Shown here: positions 9,325 through 11,334 of the stretch, piece by piece
Position numbering within the stretch: the stretch's first letter is position 1
Layout: each line of letters opens with the position of its first letter
Assembly: GCA_002167555.2 (NCBI GenBank)
Contig: NHDL02000003.1
Location: 177,700-189,033 of the forward strand
DNA: 11,334 bases
Source of the DNA: Deltaproteobacteria bacterium TMED58
GTDB lineage: Bacteria; Desulfobacterota_D; UBA1144
Direction: 5' to 3'
The notes under the pieces: model-generated
Databases searched by the model: none
The model's input: the letters and a program-made list of their open reading frames with translations, nothing else
Told to the model about the DNA's origin: nothing
Position numbers and translations under genes: made by a program

Positions 9325-10139
9325 TCAAAAATAACACTAGGGGCATTCGTTATTGAATAAAGAACGCTAATTCTGGTGTAATTCTTTTCAGAAAATCTAT
9401 AAGCATCCAAAATTTCCCCTTTAACAGTAGTAGTTATGCCCCCGATACCTTTTGGTTGGATTTGTCTTACTGGAACTTTTAAACCTTTCAACTTCTTAAG
9501 ATGATTATCAGAGACCTCATTATCTTCTATAGCTTTTTTATCACTTTTAATTTTAAGTATAGTGCTTAATGCTCCATAATATAAGAGACGAACCTCCTCA
9601 GATTCATTTAAGTGTATAAATTGATTTATATATTTAATTACCTTTTCAGGATCTCCTGTAGCTCTGCTTAAAAATAAGGTTGGAACTTCTTTTAGATTGA
9701 CATTGAACTTCTTGATTCCTTTAGGATAAAATCTTAAGTTTTCCAATCTATCATTGTGAATCATAATTGCATCTCTATCTAAATCGCTTGATATAATATT
9801 TACAAGTGAGTGCAAGAAATCTGTCTTCTTCTTGTTTGAATCTAAGAGGTGCATCTTTCTAATTGATATCTTGTTATTACAAATCCAATCGTAGAGAATC
9901 AAGGGGATACCTGGAAATCCAGCTCCAGTTCCAACGTCCATAATCACAAGTTGTTTAGTGCTGAAATTGCTATTTTTTAATTTCTCATAGCCTAGGATAG
10001 AATCAATAAAATGCTTATCTATGATATCTTGAGGGCTAATTATTCTTGTTAAATTATATTTTTTATTTTCAGAGATTAAAAATTCTGAATACAACTCTAA
10101 AATACTACCGATTTGATCATTGTAGGTTAATTCATTCAT
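9321..10139 (-). CDS. rsmG: 16S rRNA (guanine-527-N7) methyltransferase RsmG (GidB)
   Basis: SAM-dependent methylation of G527 in 16S rRNA; loss of RsmG gives low-level streptomycin resistance in several bacteria. The N-terminal half is clear RsmG: KKYNLTRI (26-33), DKHFIDSIL (41-49), SAM-binding DVGTGAGFPGIPL (68-80) and LLDSNKKKTDFL (98-109), then FLSRATGDPE (156-165) where the family has its ARA element. At 272 residues it is longer than the 207 of E. coli, with a lysine-rich, poorly recognisable tail from about 180. The longest frame begins with GTG 10181, overlapping the MFS stop, and there is an ATG at 10160. I chose ATG 10139 because AAAGG lies 7 nt upstream and the protein then begins like known RsmG. 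It lies 38 nt after the MFS gene, not beside mnmG or parAB as is common. Confidence 0.9.
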   Translation of the reverse strand: MNELTYNDQIGSILELYSEFLISENKKYNLTRIISPQDIIDKHFIDSILGYEKLKNSNFSTKQLVIMDVGTGAGFPGIPLILYDWICNNKISIRKMHLLDSNKKKTDFLHSLVNIISSDLDRDAIMIHNDRLENLRFYPKGIKKFNVNLKEVPTLFLSRATGDPEKVIKYINQFIHLNESEEVRLLYYGALSTILKIKSDKKAIEDNEVSDNHLKKLKGLKVPVRQIQPKGIGGITTTVKGEILDAYRFSEKNYTRISVLYSITNAPSVIFD

Positions 10140-10146
10140 TTCAAAA

Positions 10147-10151
10147 CCTTT
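10147..10151 (-). promoter_or_regulatory. Ribosome binding site of rsmG, decides the start
   Basis: AAAGG on the minus strand, 7 nt before ATG 10139. The GTG at 10181 and the ATG at 10160 have weaker upstream sequences. Confidence 0.5.
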
Positions 10152-10177
10152 AATAATCATTTTTTTGAATTCCGAAA

Positions 10178-11320
10178 TCACTTTAATTTTCCTCGCTCAC
10201 CAAAGTAAAGTAAAAAAACACCTAAAAATATAATAATTGCTGAAGATTTAAACATAATATTAAAACCATAAATCTCAGCAATAAATCCAAAGAAAAATGT
10301 CATCACATTTACGCCAATACTGAAAGAAGAATTAATAGCTCCAAAAATTCTTCCGCTTAAAGATTTAGATGTTCCAGTTAGTGCTATTGATGACAACAGA
10401 GGGTATACAAGCGAATAAGTGAAAGAAAAAGCTACTGAGAAGATAATAACATGAAAGATATTATTTATTTCTGGGACAAGAAATATTGTTATCGAAAAAA
10501 AGGAAAGCATAATTAAAATTTTGTAAAATATATTTTTTGAAGATATTTTTTTTGATAATAAAATTCTTGATAAAGAAACAACAATACTATATCCAACAAA
10601 GAAAAGTCCTATTGAAAGGCTTCTTTCTTTTAGAAAAAGGGATAAGAAATTCATAACCACTCCAAATCCAGATGCGAGCAAAAAATTTGCAAACAGAATT
10701 TTAAATAGTTTATTTTCCTTAATAATCAAAAAAAAACTACTAGCTTCAATTTCTGAATCTGACTCCTCATCCATTACAAAAAGCATTAGAGAAAACGAAA
10801 TACATGAAAAAGTTGCAGCATAGATAAAAAATTCTGTATAACCTAAAATTAATATTATTTTTTCAGCAAAAAAAGGTCCAAGGAAATAAGATATTATTGT
10901 AAAAGAGCTAAACAATGAGAGTCCATATTGTTTGTCTTTATCTTCTAAAGAATTAGATGCAATAGCTGAAGATGCATTAAAGAAAATAGAAAAAGCGGCT
11001 CCTTGGATAACCCTCAAAATAAGAATTATTTCTAATTGACTGATAAAAATGAATAAAAGTGAAGATAGAATCATTAAAAACAATGCAATAAGTGATAATA
11101 ATCTTTTTCCATACTTATCAATCAAGGTTGATGTATAAGGAGTAAGTAAAATTGAAGAAAAACCGAAAGTCGACATAATCATGCCTATTTGTGATTTTGT
11201 AAAATCATTATCATCAAGAAATAATGGCAACAGAAAGAAACATGAGAAATTTACAAAAAATAAACAGTTGGCAAAAGTTGCGTAAAAAAAATTTTTATTC
11301 AAATTCTTAAGTGTGGTCAT
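10178..11320 (-). CDS. Major facilitator superfamily transporter, substrate unknown
   Basis: The 380-residue protein is almost wholly hydrophobic, with about 12 predictable TM segments in two halves joined by an acidic loop (DEESDSEIEAS, about 184-194). MFS motif A is recognisable between TM2 and TM3 as LIDKYGKRLL (66-75), and a motif B-like RVIQGAAFS (103-111) lies in TM4, as in drug/H+ antiporter-type (DHA1) and sugar/metabolite exporters. A second-half repeat of motif A is not obvious. This supports a proton-coupled transporter, probably an exporter, but the sequence does not reveal the substrate. ATG 11320 lies only 14 bases from the window edge with no strong Shine-Dalgarno, so upstream context is unknown. 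The TGA stop overlaps a GTG of the long rsmG frame, so the two genes are probably co-transcribed. Confidence 0.88.
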   Translation of the reverse strand: MTTLKNLNKNFFYATFANCLFFVNFSCFFLLPLFLDDNDFTKSQIGMIMSTFGFSSILLTPYTSTLIDKYGKRLLSLIALFLMILSSLLFIFISQLEIILILRVIQGAAFSIFFNASSAIASNSLEDKDKQYGLSLFSSFTIISYFLGPFFAEKIILILGYTEFFIYAATFSCISFSLMLFVMDEESDSEIEASSFFLIIKENKLFKILFANFLLASGFGVVMNFLSLFLKERSLSIGLFFVGYSIVVSLSRILLSKKISSKNIFYKILIMLSFFSITIFLVPEINNIFHVIIFSVAFSFTYSLVYPLLSSIALTGTSKSLSGRIFGAINSSFSIGVNVMTFFFGFIAEIYGFNIMFKSSAIIIFLGVFLLYFGERGKLK

Positions 11321-11334
11321 ATAAGATTTTAACC

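Overview
This is an AT-rich (roughly 30% G+C by eye), very densely packed stretch of bacterial chromosome that carries core housekeeping genes. YajC-SecD-SecF, a GyrB with the proteobacterial-type insertion after its TOPRIM domain, and a proteobacterial-style dCTP deaminase point to a Gram-negative bacterium. The base composition, overlapping genes and near-absence of spacers suggest a streamlined (marine-type or host-associated) genome. GyrB by eye resembles deltaproteobacterial-type or related gyrases more than the Escherichia coli form, but I cannot assign a phylum from sequence alone.

Layout. From 8418 down to the left edge, all genes lie on the minus strand and form what looks like one long transcription unit: dapB, tgt, yajC, secD, secF, pheS, dcd, gyrB (gyrB runs off the left edge). 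Junctions are overlaps of 1 to 14 nt or gaps of 12 to 44 nt. A short 48-bp divergent intergenic region (8419-8466) separates dapB from yicC, which is the only plus-strand gene (8467-9315). yicC converges on rsmG with 5 bp between the stop codons. rsmG and an upstream MFS transporter gene form a second minus-strand unit (11320 to 9321).

How the genes fit together. tgt-yajC-secD-secF is a widespread bacterial block: queuosine tRNA modification plus the SecDF-YajC accessory complex of protein export. Here it has been extended upstream with dapB (lysine and cell-wall precursor synthesis) and downstream with pheS (tRNA charging), dcd (dUTP/dTTP supply) and gyrB (DNA supercoiling). These are growth-linked functions, not one pathway.

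No mobile element, CRISPR array, RNA gene, toxin-antitoxin pair or defence cassette is visible, and I do not see a new multi-gene system. The points worth a second look are inside ordinary genes: a Tgt lacking three of its four canonical zinc ligands, a YajC with an apparent lipoprotein signal peptide, a pheS with no pheT beside it, an RsmG with an unusual long C-terminal half, and an Asp-to-Glu change in the GyrB TOPRIM motif. Four start codons are reassigned downstream of the longest possible ORF (dcd, tgt, yicC, rsmG), because of ribosome binding sites or family alignment.
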